A DNA stretch of 64,000 nt from Apium graveolens (lineage: Eukaryota > Streptophyta > Magnoliopsida > Apiales > Apiaceae): positions 92,243,671-92,307,670 of the forward strand of contig NC_133653.1 of assembly GCF_009905375.1 (NCBI RefSeq), given 5' to 3'. Positions 37,268-48,840 of this stretch are shown here, piece by piece. The notes under the pieces were generated by a model. The model saw nothing but the letters and a program-made list of their open reading frames with translations, had not been told where the DNA came from and ran no database searches. Each line of letters starts with the position of its first letter. The stretch's first letter is position 1. Position numbers and translations under genes: made by a program.

Positions 37268-39162
37268 TACTTGCGAAAAGTTTTTAATTCGTTTATGTGT
37301 TTAACTGTTTTCGATATATGAGCATGTACATGATTCGCCATGATTTGATGTTGATATAATATGCTTATATATGTATGGTTTTGAATATATGATATTAATG
37401 TGAGTTGTATAATCATAAGATGATTATGTAATCTGTATATATACTGATATATACATGATTCATGTTTGTTCTAATTATGAGAATCATATAAGATACGGAT
37501 CCTGAATTGGCTGCTGCAGATTTGCTGAAATCTGGGTCTGGTGTCCGATTTACGCAAACGAATACCCTATTCCATAAGTAAACGAGCGTCTGAACAAAAC
37601 TGATAGGTAAAGCTATCAACGACTCGTCTGTAAGGCGTTTGACGTCGTTTACTGCCCGTAAACAGTGATTCTTGTTTTTCTGATTTAATTCTGATTTTTG
37701 TCATATTTTTTTATGATTAGATCATGGATAATATGATATGTTAAGATCAGATTATGTGTTTAACATGCTTTTATGTGTTGTATGAGCATGGTGGATGGTT
37801 ATGGCCTTTCGACCTTAGTGTAATGGTTTTGGTTTTGGTTTTAAATACGACTTGCATGTCGTCAATCTTTGTAATCATAAATCTCGAATGTAACTCGAGT
37901 TATTCTTGTAAGTTCATTAGATTAGTTTTACTTTCAATCATGTAATGTAATTGAAGACTCAAGAAGGCTATCCAATGGAGCTGATACAAAGAAGAAGACG
38001 AGGCATACAAGAAGTCTAAACAAAGAAGAAGACTTATGTAATAAGTAGTTGTATTTATTTCCATCACCATATTAGATTGACCTTGATCTTTATCATGAGC
38101 TTGATAAAGATCACATAGGATGGGGCCATAACCAAACACATTTACTTTATTGCACTTTACATTTACTTGTTTATTTAATTATATATATGAGATATATGCA
38201 TGTGTTTACCATGCGATGATAGATTTAGGTGAACTTAAATCAATATAAGGGGTGCTCTAGAAAATCTAGAATATGAATCGTTTCTTGCCTTAACAATAAT
38301 ATTATGAATACAATCATGAGATTCTTGTGTTTATGAAACATGTAATTAAATATGAATTTTCAATATTGGGAGAAAGGATGATTCTGTCAAAAGCAGATTT
38401 CTATCTGTAAGAAAGGGGTATTAAGTGACGCCTCTTGACAATGCTCCCCCCGGTCTGGGAATCATCTGATTATCGATTATTGATTTGAAATATTTAATTT
38501 AAAAGGAAGAATCTCTTTATAATATGATTATGATTGTAACATAATATAATCCCTCTAAAATTAAATAATATCAAGTAGTAATTGGCCAATGACACAACGG
38601 GCTTGTGTCAATCATAGCCTTCCAACATGGTAGAAAGTGGTTCTTATTTTTAAATCATTGTCGTTTCGTGCTACAGCCGAGGGCTTTGATTTCGAAATAA
38701 GAAATACTTGTCTATTACATAGAGATGTGTACATTAAATTAGAATCTAAAGGTTGTTACGTGTTACAGCCGTGGGCCGTTGGAGACTGATTCAATTGTAC
38801 GAAATGTTGGGTTAGACTTGACTTAGAATATTGAGTTTGTCGTGCTATAGGCGTGACTCAATTATTCAAGAGGCTAAACTTTTATTAGGGAATAACATAA
38901 GATGTAATTGACAAGAGTTGTCTGCCTATTGAACATCACATGACGTTTCGTGCTACAGCCGAGGTTGTGTGATGGAATGTAGGATCCCTATTCCCACTAG
39001 CATTATGAATGCTTAATTTTCACTTAGGGGTTGTATAAATTAGATAAACTAATGGGAGCCACTTATGAATAAAGACCCGATTCATATAGTGTCTTGAAAT
39101 GAAATTGAATATTTGCTAAGTGTTGTTATGTGTTCATCATTTACAGATTTACTATATTCGTT
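37268..39162 (+). other. Long untranslated leader of the nested copia element
   Basis: About 1.9 kb between PBS and gag with no credible ORF, unusually long for copia. It carries a perfect 8-bp hairpin TGACACAA/TTGTGTCA with loop CGGGC (38590-38610), then four repeated hairpin modules (38652-38974, listed separately). CATTTACAG just before gag could act as a splice acceptor, but this is unproven. Confidence 0.7.
38652..38974 (+). ncRNA. Four hairpins with a shared loop and different paired stems
   Basis: The loop text TTTCGTGCTACAGCCGAGG (or close variants) occurs at about 38664, 38756, 38839 and 38945. Each copy is closed by its own complementary arms: AAATCA/TGATTT (38652-38657, 38687-38692), GAATC/GATTC (38742-38746, 38788-38792), ATTGAGT/ACTCAAT (38830-38836, 38856-38862) and CATCACA/TGTGATG (38934-38940, 38968-38974). 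Inside the loop TCG/CGA changes to ACG/CGT in copy 2. Stem sequence varies while pairing holds. This is a candidate structured leader RNA, perhaps for Gag binding or translation. Confidence 0.6.
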
Positions 39163-39954
39163 ATGTCTTCTGCACTATCACTCCGGAGTATACTAGATTC
39201 TCACAAGTTGACTGGTCCTAATTTTGCTGACTGGCTTCGAAACTTGAGAATTGTTCTCAGGGTTGAGAAGCTGGAATATGTGCTTAACTCACCTAAGCCT
39301 ACTGAACCTGCTAGCGATGCACATAATGATGAACATGTTGTGTATCGTATGTGGATAGATGATGCAAATGTTGCTCAATGCATCATGCTAGCTTCCATGA
39401 ACATTGAGCTACAGAAGTAACATGAGCATATGGATGCTCACACTATCCTTATGCATCTACAAGAGTTGTATGATGTGGCAGGGAGGACAACTCGATATGA
39501 GATATCGAAGGAACTGTTCGGTTGTAGGATGTCTGAGGGATTATCTGTGAATGACCATGTACTTAAGATGATCAATTTGATTGAACGTCTTGGATAACTT
39601 GGTTTTGCCATGGATGGGGAGCTGAGCCAAGACTTGGTCTTGCAATCACTTCCGAGTTCGTTCTCGCAGTTTGTTGTGAACTTTCACATGAATAAGCTGG
39701 ATGTCAGCCTGCCTGAACTCCACAACATGTTGAAGACTGCGGAATCAAATTTTCCCCCTAAGAAGAGTTCTGTTCTTCTAATTGGTGAAGGTTCCAATCC
39801 TAAGAAAAGGAAGAAGAACCCTTCTAAGAAGAAGAAAGTAGGTGAGAAAAAGTCGGTTCCACCAAAAGCTGAAGACCCCAAGAGCAAAGCTGTTTGCTTT
39901 CACTGTAACAAGGTGGGACACTGGAAGAGGAACTGCAAGGTTTACCATGCATAA
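39163..39954 (+). pseudogene. Nested copia gag
   Basis: Starts MSSALSLRSILDSHKLTG and ends after a CCHC knuckle CFHCNKVGHWKRNC. The frame is interrupted by TAA at 39418-39420, another stop near 39596, and one at 39952-39954. A Lys-rich stretch (39800-39860) precedes the knuckle, as in nucleic-acid-binding gag tails. Confidence 0.88.
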
Positions 39955-42228
39955 TTGAAGAAGAAGAAGGGTAGTGAGACTACCGCTTCTGATTCAGGTA
40001 TGTTCATGATCGAAGTTAATATGTCACTAAGTCAAATATCTACTTGGGTATTAGATACCGCCTGTGGTTCTCATATTTGCAATTCGTTGCAGGGACTGAG
40101 GAGAAGTAGGACTCTTGAAGAAGAGGAGGTGATTCTACGGATGGAAAATGGAGCAAGAGTTGCTGCTGAAGCTATAGGATCATTTCATTTACATATGCCT
40201 ACGGGCAAGACTATTGTTCTAAATAATTGTTATTTTGTTCCCTCGATTGTGAGGAATATTATTTCTATTCCATGTTAGACTTGGTTGGATTTTCGTTTGT
40301 TATTCAGAATAATAAATGTTCAATTCTTAGAGATAACGTTCTTTATGGAAGTGGTATTTTAAACAATGGTCTGTATGTATGTGACGTAGAGCATAATTTA
40401 TTACAAATTGAACATACTAATAAAAGAAAAAGGGATGATGAAAATCTCACTTTCTTGTGGCACTGCGGACTTGGTCATATTAGTGAAAATAGACTACGGA
40501 CATTGCATAAGGAAGGGTTACTTGACCCCTCTGATTTTGAATCATATCCTACATGCGAGTCTTGTCTATTGGGTAAAATGACCAAATCTCCATTTAGTGG
40601 ACATGGAGAGAGGGCTGTAGATTTGCTAGGATTGGTACACACAGATGTATGTGGACCAATGTCTACGCAAGTCATGGGTGGATTTTCATACTACATTGCT
40701 TTCATAGATGATCGATCTAGATTCAGATATGTGTATTTGATGAAACACAAGTCTGAAGCCTTTGAAAAGTTCAAAGAATATAGGTATGAAGTGGAGAAAC
40801 AAACCAAATATAGTATTATAACTCTTCGATCAGATCGAGGTGGTGAATACTTGAATGGAGAGTTTCTAGCTTATCTCAAAGAAAATGGTATAGTCTCCCA
40901 GTGGACTCCTCCATATACTCCACAGTTGAATGGGGTATCTGAAAGGAGAAATCGAACTTTGTTAGACATGGTTCGGTCCATGATGAGCTATGCGAATCTT
41001 CCAGTATTCCTGTGGGGTTATGCATTGGAAACCCAGCATATTTACTGAATAAGGTGCCTTCCAAATCCGTTCCTCAAACTCCATATGAGATATGGAAAGA
41101 AAGGAAACCGAGTCTTAAACACGTTAAGATTTGGGGATGTCCAGCTTATGTCAAGAGAGTTGACCCAGATAAGCTGGAATCTCGATCTGTAAAATGTAAT
41201 TTTGTGGGATATCCTAAAGAGACTTTAGGGTATTACTTTTACACCGATCATCGGGTGTTTGTCTCCAGACATGCTACCTTCTTGGAAAAGAAGTTTATCC
41301 TTGAAGGAAACAGTGGGAGAAAAATTGAACTTGATGAATTTCAAGAAGCGCAAACTACTACGGATCTAGTGGAAACACCTGTTCAGACTGAACAACCTTC
41401 TGTGGAACAGCCCATTCGTAGGTCAGGGAGAGTGTCTCGCCAACCTGAGAGGTATTATGGCCTTGTCATTGAGAATGATAATGAGTTGTCAATCATTGAT
41501 GATGACGACCCTGTGACCTATAATGAGGCTATGAGTTGTGTTGACTCAGAGAAATGGCATAGTGCCATGAAATCCGAAATGGAATCTATATATACCAACC
41601 AAGTATGGATTCTGGTTGAGGCGCCTGAAGGTGTTAAGCCTATTGGGTGCAAGTGGGTATACAAAAGAAAGATTGGAGCAGATGGGCAGGTGGAGACCTA
41701 TAAGGCCAGGCTCGTGGCAAAAGGATTCAGACAAAGGCAAGGGATTGACTTTGATGAAACTTTTTTGCCTGTAGCCCTGTTAAAATCAATTCGGATCCTG
41801 CTTGCGATTGCTGCTTACTACGACTATGAGATCTGGCAAATGGACGTGAAAACGGCCTTCCTCAATGGGAAACTTGAAGAGGAAGTATATATGACACAAC
41901 CAGAGGGTTTTCTTTCCAAGGGAAATGAACACCTAGTGTGTAAGCTGCCGCGAACCATATATGGTTTAAAGCAAGCTTCTCGTAGATGGAACATCCGTTT
42001 TGATGAGACAATCAAAGAGTTTGGTTTTATCAAAAACATAGATGAACCATGTGTCTACAAAAGGGTGAGTGGGAGCGCAGTAACATTTCTTGTATTGTAT
42101 TGAAAGAGGAGACGTCAAGAGAGTTGACACACATAACAATATAGCAGACCCACTCACAAAGCCACTTTCTCAAAGTCACTTTGATCGTCATAAAGACAAG
42201 ATGGGTATTAGATACCAGAGTGATTGGC
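39955..42228 (+). pseudogene. Nested copia pol: protease, integrase, RT with internal deletion
   Basis: Protease motif WVLDTACGSH (Ala-Cys where DTGA/DSGC is usual), then integrase with H-H-C-C text, HTDVCG, LRSDRGGEY and NGVSERRNRTL, so the DDE triad is present. Frameshifts lie near 40270 and 41030. RT text runs from KARLVAKGF through MDVKTAFLNG to FLVLY at about 42100, where the next residues should be the VDD of the active site. Instead the sequence jumps to the last residues of RNase H (DPLTKPLS..., to about 42228). The RT catalytic loop and most of RNase H are deleted. Confidence 0.88.
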
Positions 42229-42236
42229 TTTAGTAC

Positions 42237-42247
42237 AAGTGGGAGAT
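42237..42247 (+). other. Nested copia polypurine tract
   Basis: AAGTGGGAGAT directly precedes the 3' LTR; this primes plus-strand DNA synthesis in copia elements. Confidence 0.8.
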
Positions 42248-43980
42248 TGAAAGAGATGTGTCCTAAGTCCAATCATGTATGATGATTTAGGAATAACTTT
42301 TATGTAATCTGTTTTGATTTCATTGATATTAATAAAAGACTTGTTTTGGTTTTATTGCGGGCTTTATCTATTAAAGTGTTTAAATAAGATATATCATAGT
42401 TTAGAGTAAAGCTTTTTATGGATTATGATGAGATCATAATAATGAGACCTAGAAGATGATATCTCTATACTTAAATATTTCCTGGTCGTAGGATTACTAA
42501 CTGGTAATTAGTAATCCGTAAAGATCGGTACATACTATGCTTGCTTCATTATGAAGGATGTCTGTTCTCATAGACATTTGTGTGGTGACACTATAGCTAG
42601 TATGTAGGTGCTTATTATAGAATAAGTTCACTGAACATGACTCACACAGCTGAACAACTGATGGAGTTCACTCACGTGTCTGCAGTTGTTCACATAGTGA
42701 TAGTTGTACAAGTATCCTTAGACTTGAGGTCATCATAGTCATCTTGTTACACTGAATTATGCTTTGGTTTAGTTCTTAGTCTCCATGGACAATTATAAGG
42801 GCTCTACTGGGTATAGAAATTTGTACACGAAGATAGTGTATGATCAATAAAGGATCTACCCCTTCTAGTGAAGGAAGAGAATGTTCAATGCTGATCCACT
42901 TATGCTAGTTCAGGAATCTCTGGCCAGAGTGAATGAAATTAGAAAGGAGTTTCTAATTTACATTAAATAGAACTAAACATAGTGAATGGGAAAGTAAATG
43001 ATTAAATAAGATAGGCTTGACACAAGTTCCATGCCTTGTATTTAATTGTGACATTGCAGGATAGAAGGAATTGATTGTACGGTAACTACTCGCTGAATAG
43101 GTTCTTGGTATTCTAAGCAGTGAATTCGTATTATCCGGATAGTCGCGATATGCTGAGAAGTATCCCTCACGATGTAGAATAAATATGATTAATTTATTAA
43201 TTAATCATATTTAATGAATTAGAGAATTTATATAAATAATGATAAAAATAGTTTTATTATTATTTATTTCTACTACCGGCTTAATATTGAACCTACAGGG
43301 TCACACCATAAAAGAGAATGATTAAATGGTGGAGGAATTAATTAATAATGGCTGGTAATTATTTATTTGTGCAATAAATAATTAATTAGCAGATTTAATA
43401 ATTGATTAAATGAGATTTAATTAATTCTTAATATTATTAATTAAGAATTTTATTTTGGAAATTAAATTTAGTGAGAGAATTATGTTTCTAAAGTGTTTAG
43501 AAAAGGGATTAATGATTAAAAGGTGTTTTAATTATTAGTTAATTGGTTAATAAGAATAATCAATTAAAGGGTTAATAATAATAATATTTTATGGAAAATT
43601 TTCAGCTAAAAATTTTGCCTATAAATATACTATTATAAACCCTATTTTCCTCAACCCAAATAATTAACCCTAATTCTAAAGTAGAACAAGAGGGAGACAA
43701 CTAATTCTCTCAATTTCTTCCTCCTCCATCACATTGTACTCTTGGTGGATACCGGTGGAGTGCTTCACACTTGAGGAGCAGCTGCTAGGGATTTTCATTC
43801 ATCGTTCTTGGATCGCTATTAAAGACCTCTATCTTTCCATTAACGTAAAGCTTCTTAAGGTAAACATACCGAACTACGAATTAAATATTATTTTTCGCAT
43901 GGATCCTGCGGAGGGTTTCAGTTTTTTTTTTAAGATTTAAATTTACGTTTTCGTTGCGTTTATATGCTAAAAACCCTTCA
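42248..43980 (+). repeat. Nested copia 3' LTR
   Basis: 1,733 bp, colinear with the 5' LTR. Scattered substitutions plus a small insertion near 43604 (GCTAAAAATTTT) account for most of the length difference. Followed by the TSD copy gccaa. Confidence 0.92.
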
Positions 43981-43985
43981 GCCAA

Positions 43986-46198
43986 GGCATTAATGGTCAG
44001 ATCCTGATATTGAACAAGTCAAGAAAGACAAGAAGGCCATGAATATTCTGTTCAATGGAGTTGATTGTGACATGTTTGACAGCATCATCAATTGCAAAAC
44101 TGCCAAGGAAGTTTGGGATACAATTCAGATTATCTGTGATGGCACTGAACAAGTCAGGGAAAAATACAGCTTCTAATTCAGCAATATGAGCACTTTCATT
44201 ATGAAGATAGTGAGTCTCTCACTGACATTTTTAGTAGATTTCAAAAACTACGCAATGCTCTGAAGTTGCATGGAAGAGTCTATCAGACAAAAGACTCCAA
44301 TATTAAGTTCCTTAGATCTCTTCCAAAGGAATGGAAACCAATGACAGTCTCATTGAGAAACTCTCAAGATTACAAGGAGTTTACTTTGGAGAGACTGTAT
44401 GGCATCCTAAAAACTTATGAGCTTGAAATAGAGCAAGATGAGAGGATGGAGAAAGGAAAGAAGAAAGGAGGGTCCATTGCACTGGTTGCTGAGTTAGAGA
44501 AAGAGAAGGAGATGAAGATAGAAACTATTGAGTCTACTTCAAAGGTCTGTGAAAACAAGGGCAAGGGGCTGGTAGCAGAAAATGAAGATTCTTTGAGCCA
44601 AGATGATATGGATGACATTGATGAACATCTAGCATTTCTTTCCAGAAGATTTTCCAAGCTCAAGTTCGAGAAGAACTTTGGAGCAGCTAAGCCAAATAGA
44701 AACATGGTAGATAAATCAAAATTCAATTGTTTCAAATGTGGCTTGGCGGGGCACTTTGCTAGTGAGTGTAGAAAGTCAGATTCCAGCAAGAAGAAGTTTG
44801 AACCTGTGGATTATAAACAGAAATATTTTGAGTTGCTCAAACAAAAGGAAAGGGCTTTCATTGCACAAGAAAATGACTGGGCAGCAGATGGTCTGGATGA
44901 GGATGATGATGTCAGCTATGTAAATCTAGCCCTAATGGCCAAGTCTGATGAAACAGAGACAAGTTCTTCAAATAATCAGGTAATCACCACTAACCTTGCA
45001 CATTTATATAAAGCTGAGTGTAATGATGCAATAAATGACATGTCTACAGAATTATATCATTCGCGTGTTACACTTAAGTCCCTTACTAAGGAAAATGCTA
45101 AAATCAAAGAAAACAATTTGTTTTTTAAGTGAGAGAAATAATGTGCTAGAGTCTCAGTTTATTGAATTTGAAAAACTGAGAATTGAGTGTAAGATTGCTA
45201 AGGATGAATTAACTGAGTCCTTGAAGAAAGAAGAGATTTTGAAGAAGCAACTTGAACGAGAACAGGAAGTGATTAAGGCATGAAAAATATCTAGAGATGT
45301 TCATGCTCAAATCACCAAAGTTCAAGGTATTGAGTCCTTTTGTGATGCAACCTGGAAGAAGAATAAGGAGAAGCTGGAATCCAATTTGGTTGAAGGATTG
45401 CTATTAGATGTGGACTCGACGGATGATGAGAGCCATCCGTCGGATAACCAAAAGAATTATCCGTCGAGTGACATAAATCCTCATCCTTCGGCTGTAAGCA
45501 AACCTGTGAGTAAAGCCAAACTTGCTAAGTTAAATGAAAAATATGGATCAGTTTCCAAAAACTTCATTTCAAGAGAATCTAGTCAAGTGAAGAAGGAAAA
45601 GAATGTGAATGTTGGTCATCTGTCTATCAAGCAATTGAATGACAGACTAGAAAAGATTGAGGTTAAAACAGAGGCTAAAAGGAAAAACAATAGAAATGGG
45701 AAAGTAGGGATTAACAAACATAACAACTATACCCCTGATAAGTATGCTCCAAAAAAAATCTGTGTTAAGTGTGGTAGTGTAAATCATCTGTCAGTTAATT
45801 TCAAAACTGCCATACCTACTTCTATATCTGTGCCACCTCCTTTTCACAACATGAATGCCATGCCTTCTATGCATATGAATGCTATGTCTACACAGAATAT
45901 GAATGCATAATTTGCTAATATGCCATTTGCACCTAATCCTTATTATGCTGTATTTAGTATGCCTCAAATGCCAGTTAGCATGCCCTACTGGAATAACATG
46001 TTTACTAATAGCATGCTATTTCCTGTTAATCAAAATGTGCATGATAATTCTATGGTAATGAATGGTTTCAAAGGTCCAACTCAAATGACTAAGGATGAAT
46101 CTGATATCCCCAAGTCAAATGAGATCAAACCTAAGAAATATAAGAAGAAAGCTAACAAGGCAGGACCCAAGGAAACTTGGGTACCAAAATCAACTTGA
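43986..46198 (+). pseudogene. SIRE-A gag, main piece
   Basis: Continues the gag begun at 35355. Early text carries a stop (TAA near 43992) and frameshifts near 44175, 45130 and 45285; a stop also lies near 45908. The segment 44266-45132 holds a CCHC knuckle CFKCGLAGHFASEC. A second knuckle (CVKCGSVNHLSVNF, near 45759-45800) has Phe where the last Cys belongs. Between them lies a copy of the SIRE-A palindromic motif (45414-45469) read as protein. The frame ends at TGA (46196-46198) after WVPKST. Confidence 0.85.
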
Positions 46199-46218
46199 TT
46201 TGATTTTAATGTGTGCAG
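46181..46218 (+). other. gag/pol junction of SIRE-A with GT...CAG ends
   Basis: The gag stop (46196-46198) lies in a 38-nt segment that starts GTACC right after a TGG codon and ends GTGCAG before GGA. Pol is in a different frame (+2). Removing exactly this segment would put pol in the gag frame. SIRE-B has the same arrangement with 34 nt. Confidence 0.4.
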
Positions 46219-47226
46219 GGAAACAGAAAGAATCTGTGGTACTTGGATAGTGGTTGTTCAAGACACATGACTGGTGATTCTACCCTGCTCACAGAGTTCA
46301 AGGAGAAAGCTGGCCCAAACATTACTTTTGGAGATGACAACAAGGGTTATATGTTGGGATATGGCTTGATTTCAAAAGACAATGTCATCATTGAGGAGGT
46401 TGCCTTAGTGGATGGTCTCAAGCATAATTTGTTGAGTATCAGCCAACTTTGTGATAAAGGCAATTCAGTGACCTTCAACTCAGAAGCCTGTGTTATGACA
46501 AACAAGAGGAGCAACAAAGTGGTTCTCACTGGAGTGAGAAAAGGAAATGTGTACCTAGATGACTTCAACTCATCAAATACAGAATCTGTTACTTGTCTTC
46601 TCAGTAAAGCAAGTCAAGATGAAAGTTGGCTATGCCACAAGAAGCTATCCCATCTAAACTTCAAGACCATGAATGAGCTTGTAAAGAAAGAACTGGTTAG
46701 AGGTATTCCTTAAGTGGAGTTTTCTAATGATGGACTGTGTGATGCTTGCTAAAAGGGAAAATAAATCAAGATATCATTCAGAAAGAAGCTTGATTCAACA
46801 ATTGAAGAACCTTTACAACTGCTACACATGGATTTGTTTGGACCAGTCAATGTGTTGTCCATCTCAAGGAAAAGATTTTGCCTAGTAATTGAAGATGATT
46901 TCTCAAAGTTCTCTTAGACATATTTCCTTAAGTCTAAAGATGAGGCTAGTGAAATCATCATCAATCACATAAGGCAAGTCAACAATCATCCTGATTTCAA
47001 AGTTAGAAGAATCAGGAGTGACAATGGAACTGAGTTCAAAAATTCTGTTATGAGAGTATTTTGTGAAGAAAATGGGATTATGCATGAGTTTTCAGCAGCA
47101 AGAACTCCACAATAAAATGGAGTAGTATAAAGAAAGAACAGATCACTTATTGAAGCTGAAGCTGTAAATACTGCATGCTATACTCAGAATATTTCTTTGG
47201 TTAATCAAGCAAAATGCATGACTCCC
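46219..47226 (+). pseudogene. SIRE-A pol, protease and integrase piece
   Basis: Protease motif WYLDSGCSRHMTGD, then pre-integrase text (LCHKKLSHLNF) and integrase text [11 protein letters not shown] and [10 protein letters not shown]. Stops occur at 46711-46713 and several later points. The codon for the catalytic Glu is TAA (NGVV-stop-RKN, near 47128). A short in-frame deletion follows IEA near 47156. The reading is cut at 47226 by SIRE-B and resumes at 60477. Confidence 0.85.
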
Positions 47227-48578
47227 TGTTAGGTCCCAATTTGTTTGTAGAAGGGGGGGTTGAATGCAAACAATACCGTTTAATCAGAATAAAATGCGGA
47301 ATAAAATTGTGAAACAAAATTCAAGTTAAATAAAACTTTTATTAAACTTGAAAGGTGTTACAACTATGGTATCGGTTACAAGGGATTAATCTCAAATCAA
47401 TTATTACAAATTTAGAATAAATTCGACATGAACTTTTTCTATTTTTGTAATTAAAAGATCAAATGCTAAATGCGATTTGAGATTAAGTTCTAGGGATTTT
47501 AATCCGCTAGATTGATACACAAGAACAAGATAAGTATTTCTAGTTGTTTGGATTTAACTTTACAATCTAGAAATTGATCTTGAAGTTGCAGATGAGATGT
47601 AATATTTTTCTGCTCCTTTTTCTTTTTGTTCTTGAGTATGTTCTGTTTGATTGCCTGTTTTATAAACTGGTCTTCTGCTTCTTTTAAACAACACAGCCGA
47701 GTAGATTGAATTGGAATGACAATCCTTTAAGCTTGTGAGACTTTCGGTAGGACAATGTTTACAACTAGCAAGACAATTAAAATGAGCTAGCAAGACTTTC
47801 GGTATGACTATTGATTGTCATACCGATTGTCATATTAGTTCAAATAAATTATCTTGCTGAATTAATAACAGATTTTAATCTAAACAGAAATTCTAATAAG
47901 ACAATTAAATGTATTGGCATGACTTTCGGTATGACTATCAATTGTCATACCGATTGTCATACTAGTTCAAATGAATTGTCTTGCTGAATTTAAGCAGATT
48001 TTAAACCAATTAAAATCTTGTAAATCCTTAATATTAATTCTAAATTAATTAATCAATTTAATTCAATTAATCAATAAATTAATCTTTGCAGATATAATTT
48101 ATTTTCTTAATTAAATTATATGACTTAATTAATTAATAGAGAATTAATACTAACCCTTAGCAGCATCCATTCTTCTGACAATCTTCTGAAAGTCACTGAG
48201 ACTTATGAATCAATTCCGCCACTTCAATGCTGACACTCGATGTACTATCTGGTTCATGAGTGACTAACTTTCGTGACGTTTCTTCATGTCTTGACTTTGA
48301 TATTCTGATTGAATCCTTGTAATAAATGATACCCTGACGAGATCTCTGTCACTTGATTAAATCCACGATCTTGATTTATATCACTGAGGCATGATCAAAT
48401 TCTTGAACTTCTTCCAGTGAATCTTCAAGTCTGCAGATGAACAATGTTTCTTTATTCTTTGACAGATGTTACTTTGTGAGATCTCTCTGATGATAGATCC
48501 ACTATTTACTTATTACATTCTTATTTGAGTTGAGTTAAATACTCGAATAAACGAGTAGGCTATGACATATGCCTTTTA
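47227..48578 (-). repeat. SIRE-B 3' LTR
   Basis: 1,352 bp. The terminal dinucleotide next to the polypurine tract is TA rather than TG on the minus strand, a point mutation against the other LTR. It carries two ~125-bp units (from about 47766 and 47891), each with GGTATGAC...GTCATACC inverted repeats. Confidence 0.94.
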
Positions 48579-48593
48579 ATCTCCCCCTATTTG
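48579..48593 (-). other. SIRE-B polypurine tract
   Basis: The minus strand reads AAATAGGGGGAGATT directly before the 3' LTR. Confidence 0.85.
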
Positions 48594-48840
48594 CTTGTTA
48601 GACAATAACAACAAATATCTAGAGGATAACTCAACTAACAAATAAGAAAAAGATATAAACAGTAATGTAAAGTAAATAGCAGAAAAGTTCTGGATTATAT
48701 TTAACATTTTCCAGATTCCAAATAAAATTTACAAGTGAATACAAGATAGATGTTCCTCTAGCCTGAACATATAACTACATTAGACTATCTTGATTCATAA
48801 AGCTCTAATCATATTACATTGAGTTTTGAGCTAATTGACT

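Larger units (their letters stand above)
35539..43980 (+). mobile_element. Ty1/copia element with 1.7-kb LTRs, nested in SIRE-A gag
   Basis: An 8,442-bp element with complete LTRs (35539-37254 and 42248-43980), PBS, polypurine tract and a 5-bp TSD gccaa (35534-35538, 43981-43985). LTRs begin TGAAAGAGATG and end CCCTTCA and differ at a few percent by eye, so the insertion is older than SIRE-B. It has a long 1.9-kb leader, gag, protease, integrase and a truncated RT. I cannot name the lineage safely. It is defective: an internal deletion removes the RT active site. Confidence 0.93.

Noticed and set aside
47560..47793. 77-codon open frame duplicated at 59453-59686
   Set aside because: Identical position in both SIRE-B LTRs; it covers TATA and leader sequence, not a gene.
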